A stretch of DNA of 64,000 nucleotides from Murinocardiopsis flavida (GCF_003014485.1 NZ_PYGA01000009.1:62001-126000); one strand, 5' to 3'. Numbered from the stretch's first letter, positions 34,173 through 43,295 are shown. The notes: generated by a model not told the origin, from the letters alone. A program made the numbers and translations.

Positions 34173-36209
34173 ATGGTGGCCCCCATGCGTCTGACCCCCG
34201 CCCGGGTGCTCGCCCGGATCACGGTTGTGCCCGTCGTCGTCGTGGGGGCATGGCTGCTCGTAGCGTTCCCCCTGCTGCTCGCCGGCCAGTTCACCCCCGT
34301 CACCGGGCTCGTCATCGGTGCGCCGGTCGTCCTCGCAGCGGTGGCCCTGGTGCCGCGCTGGGTGCCGGACCTCGACGAGGACGACGGCGTCCCGTGGTGG
34401 CCCGTCGCGGCGGTCCTGCTCATCACCGTTGCCTTCGCCGCCGTGCAGATCGCCTTCCACTCCGAGCAGATCGTGATCCGCCGCGACCCCGCGTCCTACG
34501 CCCAGTTCGCCGCGTGGATCGCCCAGTACGGCTCGCTGCCCATCCCGCAGGACCGCGCGCTGATCGCGGGCGACGACCCGGCGCTGACCTACGGCAGCGC
34601 GGCCTTCTACCAGGTCGGCGACGTCATCTGGCCGCAGTTCCTGGCAGGGATGCCGCTGGTCATGTCGGTCGGCTACTGGGTCGGCGACATCACGGGGATG
34701 CTCCTCACCGCCCCTCTCCTCGGTGCGCTGGGCGTCCTGAGCTTCGCCGGGCTGGCCGCCCGGCTGGTGGGTGCCCGCTGGGCGCCGCTCGCCGCGCTGC
34801 TGCTCGCCGTGTGCCTGCCGGAGCAGTGGGTGAGCCGGTCCACCTACAGCGAACCGGCCGCCCAGGTGCTGTTCCTCGGCGCCCTGGTGCTGGCCTTCGA
34901 CGCACTCGCGCGCGCGGTCCCTGCCACCGGGCGCTGGGATACCCGGCACCTCCTCGCACTCGCCGCGGGACTCGCGTTCGGCCTGGGCATCCTCGTGCGC
35001 ATCGACGCGCTGCGCGACGTGCTGCCCGTCGTGGCGTTCCTCGCGCTGCTGCTGCTCGCCCGGCGCGGGCAGGCGCTCCCCATGACGCTGGGCGTGGCCG
35101 TCGGCGCCGCGTACGGGCTCACCGCCGGGTTCGTGCTGTCGCAGCCCTACCTGGAGCACCTCGCCGACTCGCTGGTGCCGCTGTTGAAGATCAGCGCCGT
35201 GGGGATCCTCGCCCTCGCCGTCGCCACCGCACTGCTGTGGCGGTGGGGACCGCCCAAGGTGCAGCGGGTGCCGTGGCTGGGAACCGCGACCGGGATCCTC
35301 GCCGTCGTGGTCATGGCCGGGTTCGCGCTGCGCCCGCTGATCCACACGGCGCGCGGCCACGGCGACGAGGCCACCGGCTTCTACATCGGACAGGTCCAGG
35401 AGATCGAGGGCCTGCCGCAGGACCCCGACCGCACCTACGACGAGATCAGCCTCTACTGGGTCGGCTGGTACGTGGGCGCGGCGGCCCTCGTCCTCGCCAC
35501 CCTCGGCGTAGCGCTGCTGCTGCGCCGGGCCCTGCGGGGCAACGCGCCGCAATGGGTGCTGCCGCTGCTGGTCCTGACCTGGACGGTGGCCGCCACACTC
35601 GCCCGCCCCGCGATCACCCCCGACCAACCGTGGGCGAGCAGGCGGCTCATCGTGCTGGTCATCCCCGCGTTCATCCTGTTCGCCGTGTGGTTCCTGGCTT
35701 GGGCGTCGCACAGGTTGCGGGAGCACGGGGCGCCGGGGGGCCGCTTCTGGGCCGACGCGTGCGCGGTCGGCGGCGCCGCGGTGCTCCTCCTCCCCACGGC
35801 CTACACCGCCACCGGCGCGATGTACCGGATGGACGTCGGCTCCGTCGCCGCGACGAAGGAGCTGTGCGCGCGGATCCCCGCCGACGGCAGCGTGGTCTTC
35901 GTCGACGGCGCCAACGCGTTCAAGTTCATGCCGCTGGTGCGCAACATGTGCGGCGTGCCGACGGCGAGCATCGACCAGCCCGACGACGAGTCCGTGGAGC
36001 GGGTCGTGGGCGAGATCGAGCGGCGCGGCAGACAGGCCGTGCTCGCCGGGTCGCAGCGGGAGCAGCTCACCCCTTACAGTGCCGGGGCCGTACCCGTCCA
36101 CCCGTTCAACGTGCACACCGAGCAGGACCCCAGCACGCTCATGGAACCCCCGCGCGGGGCGTGGCGGTTCAACGGCGACGTCTGGATCGTCGCCGTGCCG
36201 CGCACGTGA
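34173..36209 (+). CDS. GT-C-type membrane glycosyltransferase
   Basis: A 678-residue protein with about 12 helices. The first outside loop reads VIRRDPASYAQFAAWIAQYG, the place where GT-C enzymes (ArnT, PMT and relatives) carry their catalytic acidic residue. A soluble C-terminal domain of about 130 residues follows the last helix. Such enzymes transfer sugars from polyprenyl-phosphate donors on the outer face of the membrane. The next gene makes such donors, 31 bases later, so the two form a natural donor/transferase pair (inference). Start: ATG 34173 or 34185. Confidence 0.8.
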   Translation: MVAPMRLTPARVLARITVVPVVVVGAWLLVAFPLLLAGQFTPVTGLVIGAPVVLAAVALVPRWVPDLDEDDGVPWWPVAAVLLITVAFAAVQIAFHSEQIVIRRDPASYAQFAAWIAQYGSLPIPQDRALIAGDDPALTYGSAAFYQVGDVIWPQFLAGMPLVMSVGYWVGDITGMLLTAPLLGALGVLSFAGLAARLVGARWAPLAALLLAVCLPEQWVSRSTYSEPAAQVLFLGALVLAFDALARAVPATGRWDTRHLLALAAGLAFGLGILVRIDALRDVLPVVAFLALLLLARRGQALPMTLGVAVGAAYGLTAGFVLSQPYLEHLADSLVPLLKISAVGILALAVATALLWRWGPPKVQRVPWLGTATGILAVVVMAGFALRPLIHTARGHGDEATGFYIGQVQEIEGLPQDPDRTYDEISLYWVGWYVGAAALVLATLGVALLLRRALRGNAPQWVLPLLVLTWTVAATLARPAITPDQPWASRRLIVLVIPAFILFAVWFLAWASHRLREHGAPGGRFWADACAVGGAAVLLLPTAYTATGAMYRMDVGSVAATKELCARIPADGSVVFVDGANAFKFMPLVRNMCGVPTASIDQPDDESVERVVGEIERRGRQAVLAGSQREQLTPYSAGAVPVHPFNVHTEQDPSTLMEPPRGAWRFNGDVWIVAVPRT

Positions 36210-36225
36210 CACCCGCGCGCCTCGC

Positions 36226-36231
36226 TACCCT
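36226..36231 (+). promoter_or_regulatory. possible -10 element of a leaderless GT2 transcript
   Basis: TACCCT lies nine bases before the GTG at 36241, and there is no ribosome site between. This spacing fits a leaderless mRNA starting at the GTG. No convincing -35 is seen. Confidence 0.3.
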
Positions 36232-36240
36232 TGCTGAATC

Positions 36241-37185
36241 GTGAGTGACGTGACCCCAGACAAGCCCGCCCCGGAGCGCCCCGCTACCGATCCGGCGCGG
36301 CCCTACGTGACCATCGTGCTGCCCTGCTACAACGAGCAGGACCACGTGGTCGCCGAAGTCGACCGCATCTGCGCCGCGATGGACGCCTCCGAGTACGGCT
36401 ACGAACTACTGGCCGTGGACGACGCGTCCAGCGACGACACGCTGCTGCGGCTGCGCGACGCCGAAGCGCGCCACCCCCACCTGGAGGTCGTCGCGTTCGG
36501 CCACAACGGCGGCTCGGGGACGGTGCGCCGCATCGGCAGCCAGCGGGCGCGCGGCGAGATCGTCGTGTGGACCGACGCCGACATGAGCTACCCCAACGAG
36601 CGCATCCCCGACCTCGTCGCGATCCTCGCCAAGGACCCCGACATCGACCAGGTCGTCGGCGCGCGCCGCCAGGAGGCCGGTTCGCACCGGCTGCTGCGGG
36701 TGCCCACGAAGTGGTTCATCCGCAAGACCGCCGAGGTGCTCACCAACACCAAGATCCCCGACCTCAACTCCGGCCTGCGCGCGTTCCGCCGCGAGGTCTC
36801 GCTGCCGTACCTGCGGCTGCTCCCGCCCGGGTTCTCCTGCGTCACGACCATCACGCTGGCGTTCCTGTCCAACCAGCACCGGGTCCACTACGTCCCCATC
36901 GACTACGCGAAGCGCGCCGGCACCTCGAAGTTCCACTTCGCCAAGGACGCCTACCGCTACATCCTCCAGGTGCTGCGGATGGTCATGTACTTCAACCCGC
37001 TCAAGGTGCTGATGCCGATCGCGCTGGCGCTGCTCGCCATCGGCACCGTCAAGTTCGGCTACGACATGGTGACCCAGTTCGGCTACATCCGGAACAACAC
37101 GATCATGGTGTTCCTGAGCGGCTTGATGATCGGCTCCATGGGCCTGCTCGCCGACCTCATCGTCCGCTCCCGCGATGGGAGCTGA
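36241..37185 (+). CDS. polyprenyl-phosphate glycosyltransferase (DPM1-like GT2) with two membrane helices
   Basis: A 314-residue protein. The GT2 core has VTIVLPCYNEQDHVVAEVDR, LLAVDDASSDDTL, the metal motif WTDADMSYPNERI, VVGARRQEAGSHRLLRVPTK, NSGLRAFRREV and a lysine-rich YAKRAGTSKFHFAKDAYRY. Two C-terminal helices (about 255-275 and 285-305) anchor it. The family makes polyprenyl-phosphate sugars such as polyprenyl-P-mannose, the donor for GT-C transferases like the one encoded just before. The sugar is unknown. The gene ends 11 bases before the next GT4 start. Confidence 0.88.
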   Translation: MSDVTPDKPAPERPATDPARPYVTIVLPCYNEQDHVVAEVDRICAAMDASEYGYELLAVDDASSDDTLLRLRDAEARHPHLEVVAFGHNGGSGTVRRIGSQRARGEIVVWTDADMSYPNERIPDLVAILAKDPDIDQVVGARRQEAGSHRLLRVPTKWFIRKTAEVLTNTKIPDLNSGLRAFRREVSLPYLRLLPPGFSCVTTITLAFLSNQHRVHYVPIDYAKRAGTSKFHFAKDAYRYILQVLRMVMYFNPLKVLMPIALALLAIGTVKFGYDMVTQFGYIRNNTIMVFLSGLMIGSMGLLADLIVRSRDGS

Positions 37186-37195
37186 AGGGGGTCCC

Positions 37196-38308
37196 GTGCG
37201 CGTGGCCTTGGTCGGCCCGGCCCACCCGTACAAGGGCGGCGGGGCGCGGCACACGACGGAGCTGGCGCACCGCCTCACCGCCGTCGGCCACCCGACCGTC
37301 ATCGAGTCGTGGCTGGCCCAGTACCCGGCGCTGCTGTACCCCGGCACGCAGACCCTCGACAGCGGCGAGGGCGAGCCGTTCCCCGGCACCCGGCGGCACC
37401 TCGCCTGGTACCGGCCCGACGGCTGGCTGCGCGCGGGGCGGCGGCTCGCAGCGGACGCCGACCTGGTGGTCCTCACCGTGTTCTCACCGGTGCAGGTGCC
37501 CGCCTACCTCGGCGTCCTCGCCGGGATCCGCGGCAGGACCCGGGTCGTGGCGCTGTGCCACAACGTGCTGCCGCACGAGCGCCGCGCGGTGGACGTGTCG
37601 CTGATGCGGGCGCTGCTGCGCCGCTGCGACGCCGTCCTCACCCACACGCCGGAGCAGGCGCGGCTCGCGCGCGGGCTGGTCGGCGGGCGCGGCGATGTCC
37701 GCACTGCTGCGCTGCCGCCGCACCTGCCGACACACCCGCCGTCCCACGGTCCGCCGGACCGCCCGCGGCCCTCCGATACGGACGCTGCTGACGGAGTCCG
37801 TCGCCTGCTGTTCTTCGGCCTGGTCCGGCCCTACAAGGGGGTCGACGTGCTGCTGCGCGCCCTCGCGGCCGGGCCGCCCGACGTCCACCTCACGGTCGCG
37901 GGGGAGTTCTGGGGCGGGCCGGCCGAACTGGCGGCGCTCGCGGCGGACCTCGGCGTGGCCGACCGGGTGGAGCTGCGGTCGGGCTACGTTCCCGTCGAGG
38001 ACATGGCCGCGCTGTTCGCCGCTGCCGACGCGGTGGTCCTGCCGTACCGCTCGGCGACCGCCACGCAGAACGTGTGGCTGGCGCACGAGCACGGCCGCCC
38101 CGTGATCGCCACCCGCACCGGCGGCCTGCCCGACCACGTGCGCGAGGGCGTCGACGGCCTGCTCTGCGCCCCCGGCGACACCATCGACCTCGCCCGCGCC
38201 ATCACGGAGTTCGCCGCCGGCGACACGGCGCAGCGCCTGCGCCGCGGGGTCCGGCCGGTCGACCCCGAACCGTACTGGCGGTCCTACCTGGACACGCTCC
38301 TCGCCTGA
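37196..38308 (+). CDS. GT4-family glycosyltransferase
   Basis: A 370-residue GT-B enzyme. It starts VRVALVGPAHPYKGGGARHT, with a glycine-rich acceptor-domain loop, then VVALCHNVLPHERRAVD, LLFFGLVRPYKGVDVLLRAL and VVLPYRSATATQNVWLAHEH in the donor domain. The GTG at 37196 is chosen for AAGGGGG six bases upstream; an ATG at 37175 would overlap the preceding gene. The disordered Pro-rich stretch near residue 180 divides the two lobes. Third gene of the GT-C/GT2/GT4 operon. Confidence 0.87.
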   Translation: MRVALVGPAHPYKGGGARHTTELAHRLTAVGHPTVIESWLAQYPALLYPGTQTLDSGEGEPFPGTRRHLAWYRPDGWLRAGRRLAADADLVVLTVFSPVQVPAYLGVLAGIRGRTRVVALCHNVLPHERRAVDVSLMRALLRRCDAVLTHTPEQARLARGLVGGRGDVRTAALPPHLPTHPPSHGPPDRPRPSDTDAADGVRRLLFFGLVRPYKGVDVLLRALAAGPPDVHLTVAGEFWGGPAELAALAADLGVADRVELRSGYVPVEDMAALFAAADAVVLPYRSATATQNVWLAHEHGRPVIATRTGGLPDHVREGVDGLLCAPGDTIDLARAITEFAAGDTAQRLRRGVRPVDPEPYWRSYLDTLLA

Positions 38309-38336
38309 ACGGCTGGGACGCCCGGGTCGGCTGGGA

Positions 38337-38392
38337 CGCCCGAACGCCCGAACGCCCGAACGCCCGAACGCCCGAACGCCCGAACGCCCGAA
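38337..38392. repeat. seven perfect 8-bp tandem repeats
   Basis: The unit CGCCCGAA is repeated seven times without error between the stop of a GT4 gene (38308) and the stop of the convergent membrane-protein gene (38401). Such simple repeats change length by slippage. If read in any frame it would lack a stop, but here it lies outside both genes. Confidence 0.9.
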
Positions 38393-38400
38393 CGACAGCC

Positions 38401-39348
38401 TCACGCCCCGGGCGGGCCGACGGGAGTCCGCCCGCCGCGCGCCAGCAGTGTGGCGATCCCGGCCCACAGCACATCGGCGACCGTCATCACCAACCGGGAC
38501 AGGACGGCGACCACGAGCGCCGACCCGGGCGGCAGGACGGGCGCCAACCCCACCACCAGGACCACCTCGCGCACGCCCAGCCCGGCGGGGGCGATGACGA
38601 ACAGCACCCCCAGGGTCCATGCGAGCGCGTAGGCGCCCGCCGCAACGGGGAGTGCGGCGGGACCGTCGCCGCCCGCCCCGGCGACGAGCAGCCAGATGGA
38701 GCCGGAAAGCGGGACCCACGACAGCAGCGACCAGCCGACCGCCGCCGCCATACCGCGCCCGCTGACCCGTTCGAGCTCGGCGTCGGGGACGTCGCGGGTG
38801 CGCCGCGCGGCCCGGACCGCGCTGTGCAGCACCCAGGTGACCGCCCGCGGGTGCAGGAGCGCCAGCAGAGCGGGGGCGCACGCCAGGACCCACCACCACC
38901 GGCGGGCCGCCTCCTCCGAGACCAGGGGCAGGGTCGCGGCGGCGACCGCCAGGTTCACGGTGAGCGTGACCGCCACAGCGAGGACGGTCGCCGCGATGCC
39001 GCGCTGCCGCGCCACCTCCCGGTCCTTGGCGAGTTCGACCTGCGCCACGAACGCCCACACGGACCCCGGCAGGTACTTGCCCAACTGCCCGACGAACATG
39101 ACCTTCGCCGCAACGGCGAACGGCAGCGGCGACCCGAGGTCGGCGAGCAGCGCCCGCCAGGCCAGCATCTGCGCGCCGAGGCCGCAGAGCGCCGCCGCCA
39201 CCGACGCCGCGACGATCCACGGGGACAGCACGGCCAGCGCCGCCCCGGCTTCGTTCCAGCGGGCGTACAGCGCATACGCGGTGCAGGCCAGCACCACCAG
39301 CACGATCGCGGCGCGCAGCCACGGGTTGGAACGGAGTCGGCGCAGCAC
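38401..39348 (-). CDS. lysylphosphatidylglycerol-synthase-type integral membrane protein
   Basis: A 315-residue protein with about eight helices. KVMFVGQLGKYLPGSVWAFV and the late LFVIAPAGLGVREVVLVVGL are the two best conserved segments of the LPG_synthase_TM (UPF0104) family. There is no soluble aminoacyltransferase domain, so it is a flippase-like or lipid-associated protein rather than MprF itself. Family members are frequent in polysaccharide clusters. GTG start at 39348, no ribosome site visible. Confidence 0.83.
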   Translation of the reverse strand: MLRRLRSNPWLRAAIVLVVLACTAYALYARWNEAGAALAVLSPWIVAASVAAALCGLGAQMLAWRALLADLGSPLPFAVAAKVMFVGQLGKYLPGSVWAFVAQVELAKDREVARQRGIAATVLAVAVTLTVNLAVAAATLPLVSEEAARRWWWVLACAPALLALLHPRAVTWVLHSAVRAARRTRDVPDAELERVSGRGMAAAVGWSLLSWVPLSGSIWLLVAGAGGDGPAALPVAAGAYALAWTLGVLFVIAPAGLGVREVVLVVGLAPVLPPGSALVVAVLSRLVMTVADVLWAGIATLLARGGRTPVGPPGA

Positions 39349-39425
39349 CCGGCCAGGCTAGCGGGTACAGCGCCGCACACCGGGCGGTTGCGGCGGGTCC
39401 GGGCCCGCCGCTGCCGACGGGTCGC

Positions 39426-39431
39426 TAGGGT
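39426..39431 (+). promoter_or_regulatory. possible -10 element of a leaderless methyltransferase transcript
   Basis: TAGGGT lies six bases before the GTG at 39438 with no ribosome site between. The layout suits a leaderless mRNA and supports GTG over the in-frame ATG at 39444. No clear -35. Confidence 0.35.
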
Positions 39432-39437
39432 GCAGGC

Positions 39438-40142
39438 GTGGGAATGTCTGACGTAGTGGCCTTCGCAGGCCACCAGGTGCACGTGTGCCGGTACCGCGAG
39501 GCGGGGACCCTGCTGCGCTGGCTCGGCGACGACCTCGACGGCTCCGTCGTCCTCGACATCGCCGGCGGCGACGGCTACTGGGCCGGGCAGGCGCGGCGGC
39601 GTGGCGCGAAAGCCGTGTCCATCGACCTCGCCCGCACCAAGATGCTGCGCGGCAGCAGGCTGCGGCACGCCCCGGCCCTCGTCGAGGGCGACGCCCTGCG
39701 GCTGCCGTTCGGCGACGCGACGGTCGACAAGGTGATGTCGATCTGCGCCATCGAGCACTTCGACGACGGCCCGGCGGCACTGGCCGAGATGGCGCGGGTG
39801 CTCAAACCCGGCGGCGAGCTCGTGATGTCGGCCGACAGCCTTTCGCGCCGCGACTACTGGCCCGACCTGTTCGCCGCGCACGCCCGCCGCTACCACGTCA
39901 AGAGCACCTACACCCACGAGAGCCTCACCGGCCTGCTCGACGGGGCCGGGCTCGACGTCCTGGAGCACAGCTACCAGTTCCGGGGGCGCTCGGCCGAGCG
40001 CGCGTACCTGACCATCTCGGCGCGCGGCGGCCGCATCGGCTTCAACGCGGCAGCCCCGCTCATCCCGCTGGTGTCGCTCAGCGACGCCCGCAGCCCCAAC
40101 ACCCGCGGCAGCATCGTGCTGATGCGCGCGGCCAAGCGCTGA
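39438..40142 (+). CDS. class I SAM-dependent methyltransferase
   Basis: A 234-residue enzyme. Motif I is VLDIAGGDGYWAGQA, motif II is AVSIDLARTKML, and EGDALRLPFGDATVDKVMSI and MARVLKPGGELVMSAD are the usual Methyltransf_11 segments. The C-terminal third (ARRYHVKSTYTHESLTGLL) sets the substrate, which cannot be told; sugars or lipids of the envelope are likely from context. The leaderless-type start is discussed with the promoter element. The gene stands alone between a convergent-strand membrane gene and a promoter-rich gap. Confidence 0.88.
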   Translation: MGMSDVVAFAGHQVHVCRYREAGTLLRWLGDDLDGSVVLDIAGGDGYWAGQARRRGAKAVSIDLARTKMLRGSRLRHAPALVEGDALRLPFGDATVDKVMSICAIEHFDDGPAALAEMARVLKPGGELVMSADSLSRRDYWPDLFAAHARRYHVKSTYTHESLTGLLDGAGLDVLEHSYQFRGRSAERAYLTISARGGRIGFNAAAPLIPLVSLSDARSPNTRGSIVLMRAAKR

Positions 40143-40450
40143 CCGCGCCGCCCCTGACCGCGCCGCCCTGACCCCGTCTATTGCCCGCCGATGAATTCCC
40201 GGTGTCCGGGCGGGGCCCGGGGTACGCCTCTTAATCTTCCTTTAATACAGTGGCGATTAGAGTGCAGTGGATAGATCACTTTCGACCGACCCCGGTAATT
40301 GTGTTATGCACGCCACAACCGCATCACCGTGAAATCCCGTGACGGTCCCGCTCGTATCCGGTTGATTTCCACCATTCAGGGCAGCTCTGGGCGCACCACG
40401 TGCACCGATCACCCCACGTGTGCGGAGCGATCGAAGGGGGACCGCAAACC
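40143..40450 (+). promoter_or_regulatory. AT-rich upstream region of the GT4 operon
   Basis: About 300 bases without a gene. The part near 40230-40310 is strikingly AT-rich for this genome (TTAATCTTCCTTTAATACAG and GTAATTGTGTTATGC), which marks the likely promoter or regulator-binding zone for the genes at 40451 and 41287. No single -35/-10 pair is decisive. Confidence 0.5.
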
Positions 40451-41290
40451 GTGCAGGACGTGCAGTTCGAATCGAGCCGGATCGATCCTGACGACGTATT
40501 GCGACTGCGGCGGTGTGATCACACGGCCGACCCTCGGTGGCCGGGCGCGCTCGCCTTGGCGCCGGGAACCGAAATCAGGACATTGGTGGAACTGCCCGAA
40601 CCACGGTACGAGGACGGCCGGATCCTGGTCCCGCTCGGCGGCGTCGCACTCGACAACGGCGACTACACCGTGGCCGTGCTCGACGACGACGGCACTCCGC
40701 ACCCCGCCGGCACCAGCGACCCCTGCCTGTCCATCGCCGGGCGCGCCGCCTACATCGGCCGGGCCCGCACCCGCGACCTCCGCACCTACCGAGCCTCGTG
40801 CGGCACCCTGCGCCTGCGGGTGCGCGCCGCCTCGCCCTACGCCGAGGTCGAACGGGTCGACGTCGGCGAAGGCATCGACGGTGCCGGGGCGGTCGGCGTC
40901 ACCGGTGTGATCGCGTGCGCCGACCGCGAGCCCGGCACCGTCGAGGCGTCGCTGCACGCCAGGCACCGCGGCGGCGCCGGGACGGTCGACGCGCCGGCCG
41001 AACTCGTCGACGGCGAGTTCAGCGCAGTGATCCCCATGGGCCCGCTCGCCGCGGCCCACGACTTCGGCCGCGCGCACAACGAATGGGACCTGTGGCTGCG
41101 CACACCGAGTGGGGAACTGCGCCTCGGCGCGCACGCCGACGACATCCGCGGGAAGAAGCACCGTGTGGTGTACCCGGGCCGCACACTCGGCGACACCGGC
41201 ACGCCGCTGCGCGGCCACCCCTACTACACGGTCGACGACGAACTCTCCATCCTGCTCCGGTCCGACCATCCGGTGAAAGGGGCGGTGTGA
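40451..41290 (+). CDS. unknown beta-rich protein coupled to a glycosyltransferase
   Basis: A 279-residue protein without membrane segments. It is rich in alternating hydrophobic strands (GRILVPLGGVALDNGDYTVA, CGTLRLRVRAASPYAEVERV), suggesting beta-sandwich domains. I do not recognise it; beta-rich accessory proteins occur beside teichoic acid transferases of actinomycetes, which fits the neighbour (inference). The GTG at 40451 has GAAGGGGGA eight bases upstream. It overlaps the next gene by four bases (GTGA). Confidence 0.7.
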   Translation: MQDVQFESSRIDPDDVLRLRRCDHTADPRWPGALALAPGTEIRTLVELPEPRYEDGRILVPLGGVALDNGDYTVAVLDDDGTPHPAGTSDPCLSIAGRAAYIGRARTRDLRTYRASCGTLRLRVRAASPYAEVERVDVGEGIDGAGAVGVTGVIACADREPGTVEASLHARHRGGAGTVDAPAELVDGEFSAVIPMGPLAAAHDFGRAHNEWDLWLRTPSGELRLGAHADDIRGKKHRVVYPGRTLGDTGTPLRGHPYYTVDDELSILLRSDHPVKGAV

Positions 41291-42477
41291 AGATCTCCAT
41301 CGTCCTCGCCAACGCCTACGGCATGGGCGGCACCATCCGCACCGTGTTCAACCTCGCCAGCGGGCTCGCCGAACGCCACGACGTGGAGATCGTCAGCCTC
41401 ATCCAGCACCGCAAGGCGCCGTTCTTCGCCGTACCGGAGGGGGTGACCCTGACCACGCTGGCGCCGAGCCGCGGCTGGGCCGCCCGGCCGCGGCAGAGCC
41501 TGCTGGCGCGGTGGCGCGAATGCCGGCCCAGCACCGTGGTCCCCACGTCCGAGGCCAAGCGCAACGGCGCGTTCTCCGGCCGCACCGAACACGCCCTGCG
41601 CCGGTGCCTGCGGAGCAGCGACGCCGACGTCGTCATCGGCACCCGACCGGGCATCAACCTGCTGCTCGCCAAGTGGGCGCCGAAGCGGATCCTCACCATC
41701 GGCCAGGAGCACGTGCACCTCGGCGGGCACAAGAAGGACGTCCGCGCCGCGGTGAAGCGCCTGTACCCCGAGCTCGACGGGCTCGCCGTCCTCACCGAGA
41801 CCGACAGGGCGGCCTACCGCGAGTTCCTGCCCGTGGACGACGACTGGACCGCGACCATGCCCAACGCGCTGCCGCCGGGCAACTACCCCCGCTCCACCCT
41901 GGAGAACCCGATCATCGTCGCCGCCGGGCGGCTCTCGAAGATCAAGCAGTACCCCAAGCTGCTGCGGGCGTTCGCCGCCGTCGCCGAGGAGCACCCGGAA
42001 TGGCGGCTGCGCATCTACGGCGGCGGGCACACCAAGGACAGCCTGCTCGACGTCGTCCACCGCCTCGGCCTCGCCAACCACGTGGCGGTCATGGGCCGCA
42101 CCAAGGACCTCGCGGGCGAGCTCGCCAAGGCGTCCATCCTCGCGGTCAGCTCCCGCGCCGAGGGGTTCGGCATGACCATCATCGAAGGCTTCGCCGTCGG
42201 CATCCCCGCGGTGAGCTTCGACTGCCCGCACGGCCCGCGCGAGATCATCACCCACGGACGCGACGGCCTGCTCGTCCCGCACCAGGACGTCGACGCCCTC
42301 GCCGACGGCCTGCTGCGGCTCGTGGAGAACCCGGAGGAGCGCGCGGCCATGGGCGCGGCCGCCGTCGCCGCGGCAGCGGAGCGCTACCAGCTCCAGCCGA
42401 TCGTGCGGCGCTGGGAGGAGTACCTCACGGCGCGCCTCGCCGCACGGCGCACCGCCCGCCTGGAGGTCGGCACCTGA
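41287..42477 (+). CDS. GT4-family glycosyltransferase, TagE/GtfA-like
   Basis: A 396-residue GT-B enzyme. VKISIVLANAYGMGGTIRTV opens with the glycine-rich acceptor loop. The donor domain has IIVAAGRLSKIKQYPKLLRA, LRIYGGGHTKDSL, VAVMGRTKDLAGEL and SRAEGFGMTIIEGFAVGIPA with the EX7E pair, then FDCPHGPREIITHGRDGLLV. The CPxGPxEII pattern is typical of TagE-like and poly-alditol-phosphate glucosyltransferases, so it may decorate a teichoic acid. The GTGA overlap with the upstream gene couples the two. Confidence 0.9.
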   Translation: MKISIVLANAYGMGGTIRTVFNLASGLAERHDVEIVSLIQHRKAPFFAVPEGVTLTTLAPSRGWAARPRQSLLARWRECRPSTVVPTSEAKRNGAFSGRTEHALRRCLRSSDADVVIGTRPGINLLLAKWAPKRILTIGQEHVHLGGHKKDVRAAVKRLYPELDGLAVLTETDRAAYREFLPVDDDWTATMPNALPPGNYPRSTLENPIIVAAGRLSKIKQYPKLLRAFAAVAEEHPEWRLRIYGGGHTKDSLLDVVHRLGLANHVAVMGRTKDLAGELAKASILAVSSRAEGFGMTIIEGFAVGIPAVSFDCPHGPREIITHGRDGLLVPHQDVDALADGLLRLVENPEERAAMGAAAVAAAAERYQLQPIVRRWEEYLTARLAARRTARLEVGT

Positions 42478-42530
42478 GCAATGGGCCGTCCACCCGGCGA
42501 CCTTGACGCAAGACCAGCGGGGGAGGGACG

Positions 42531-43295
42531 CTACGGGAACCCGAACGGGATGTGCAGCCAGGGGCTCTGCGGGTGCGCCATCATCGTGTGGTGCACCGCC
42601 AGCGGGTCGGTGTAGCGCCACCCGAACTCGCCCTTGTCGAAGTGCAGGCAGCGGCCCAGGATGTAGCCGGCGGAGAAGTCGGCCCACGACAGGTGGTACC
42701 GCGCGGCCTGCGCGCCGGCGCGCACGGCGTACCACTGCGAGGTGGCGAGGTCGGCCCAGCCGCACTGCACGCCCCAGCGCGCCATGTTCGCGGCCCGCCC
42801 GAAGTCCCAGGCGCCGATGTGGCCGATGAACCCGCCCGGCGGCAGCAGGCCGTCGGCGGCGAACCGCTTCTCGTAGTCGAGGATCATGCCGGCCAGGCCC
42901 AGCAGCTCCCGGTACACGTCCTCGCCGTGGTGGTTGTGCCGGCACCAGTGCGAGATCACCGACCGCCACGTGGTGGCGTCGACCGGCCCGCCGTACTGCT
43001 CGGCCAACTGGCGGCGCAGCCCCAGCAGCAGGCTCGCGAGGGGGTTGCTGCCGTCGTCGTCGAGCAGCGCCTCCTGCTGCACCCGCCACTCCTCGGCGCC
43101 GGTGATGCCCCAGTCGTCGCGCATGCCCTCGCGCTTCTGCTCCGCCGTGCAGCACGCGCACACCTTGTCGACGGAGTTCCACCGCCCGCCGCCGTTGACG
43201 GCGATGTGCACGCCGCACGCGTACGCGTGCGCGAGAGGCCCGTGGTGCGGGCCGTTCGGGTCGGCGTGCAGGGCGGGCGGTGTTCCGAACTGCAA
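42531..43295 (-). CDS. DUF1266 family protein
   Basis: A 254-residue protein that matches DUF1266: GITGAEEWRVQQEALLDDD, then a helical domain ending WAAYD-like segments (AWDFGRAANMARWGVQCGWA and SWADFSAGYILGR). The first 50 residues contain an extra Cys pair (KVCACCTAEQ). The family is widespread in actinobacteria, often near secretion or phage-like genes, and has no known activity. The start is uncertain: a TTG at 43295 gives this length, with no ribosome site; a GTG further in is possible. Confidence 0.78.
   Translation of the reverse strand: MQFGTPPALHADPNGPHHGPLAHAYACGVHIAVNGGGRWNSVDKVCACCTAEQKREGMRDDWGITGAEEWRVQQEALLDDDGSNPLASLLLGLRRQLAEQYGGPVDATTWRSVISHWCRHNHHGEDVYRELLGLAGMILDYEKRFAADGLLPPGGFIGHIGAWDFGRAANMARWGVQCGWADLATSQWYAVRAGAQAARYHLSWADFSAGYILGRCLHFDKGEFGWRYTDPLAVHHTMMAHPQSPWLHIPFGFP

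Noticed and set aside
33840-36212. A 790-codon open frame on the minus strand
   Set aside because: Antisense to the GT-C gene, low complexity, His/Arg/Gly-rich, no domain.
38337-38392. CRISPR array
   Set aside because: The units are 8 bp with no spacers and no cas genes are nearby; it is a simple tandem repeat.
40455-40475. tRNA-like GTTCGAATC segment
   Set aside because: It lies inside the coding start of the gene at 40451 and no cloverleaf can be formed around it. No tRNA was found anywhere in the window.
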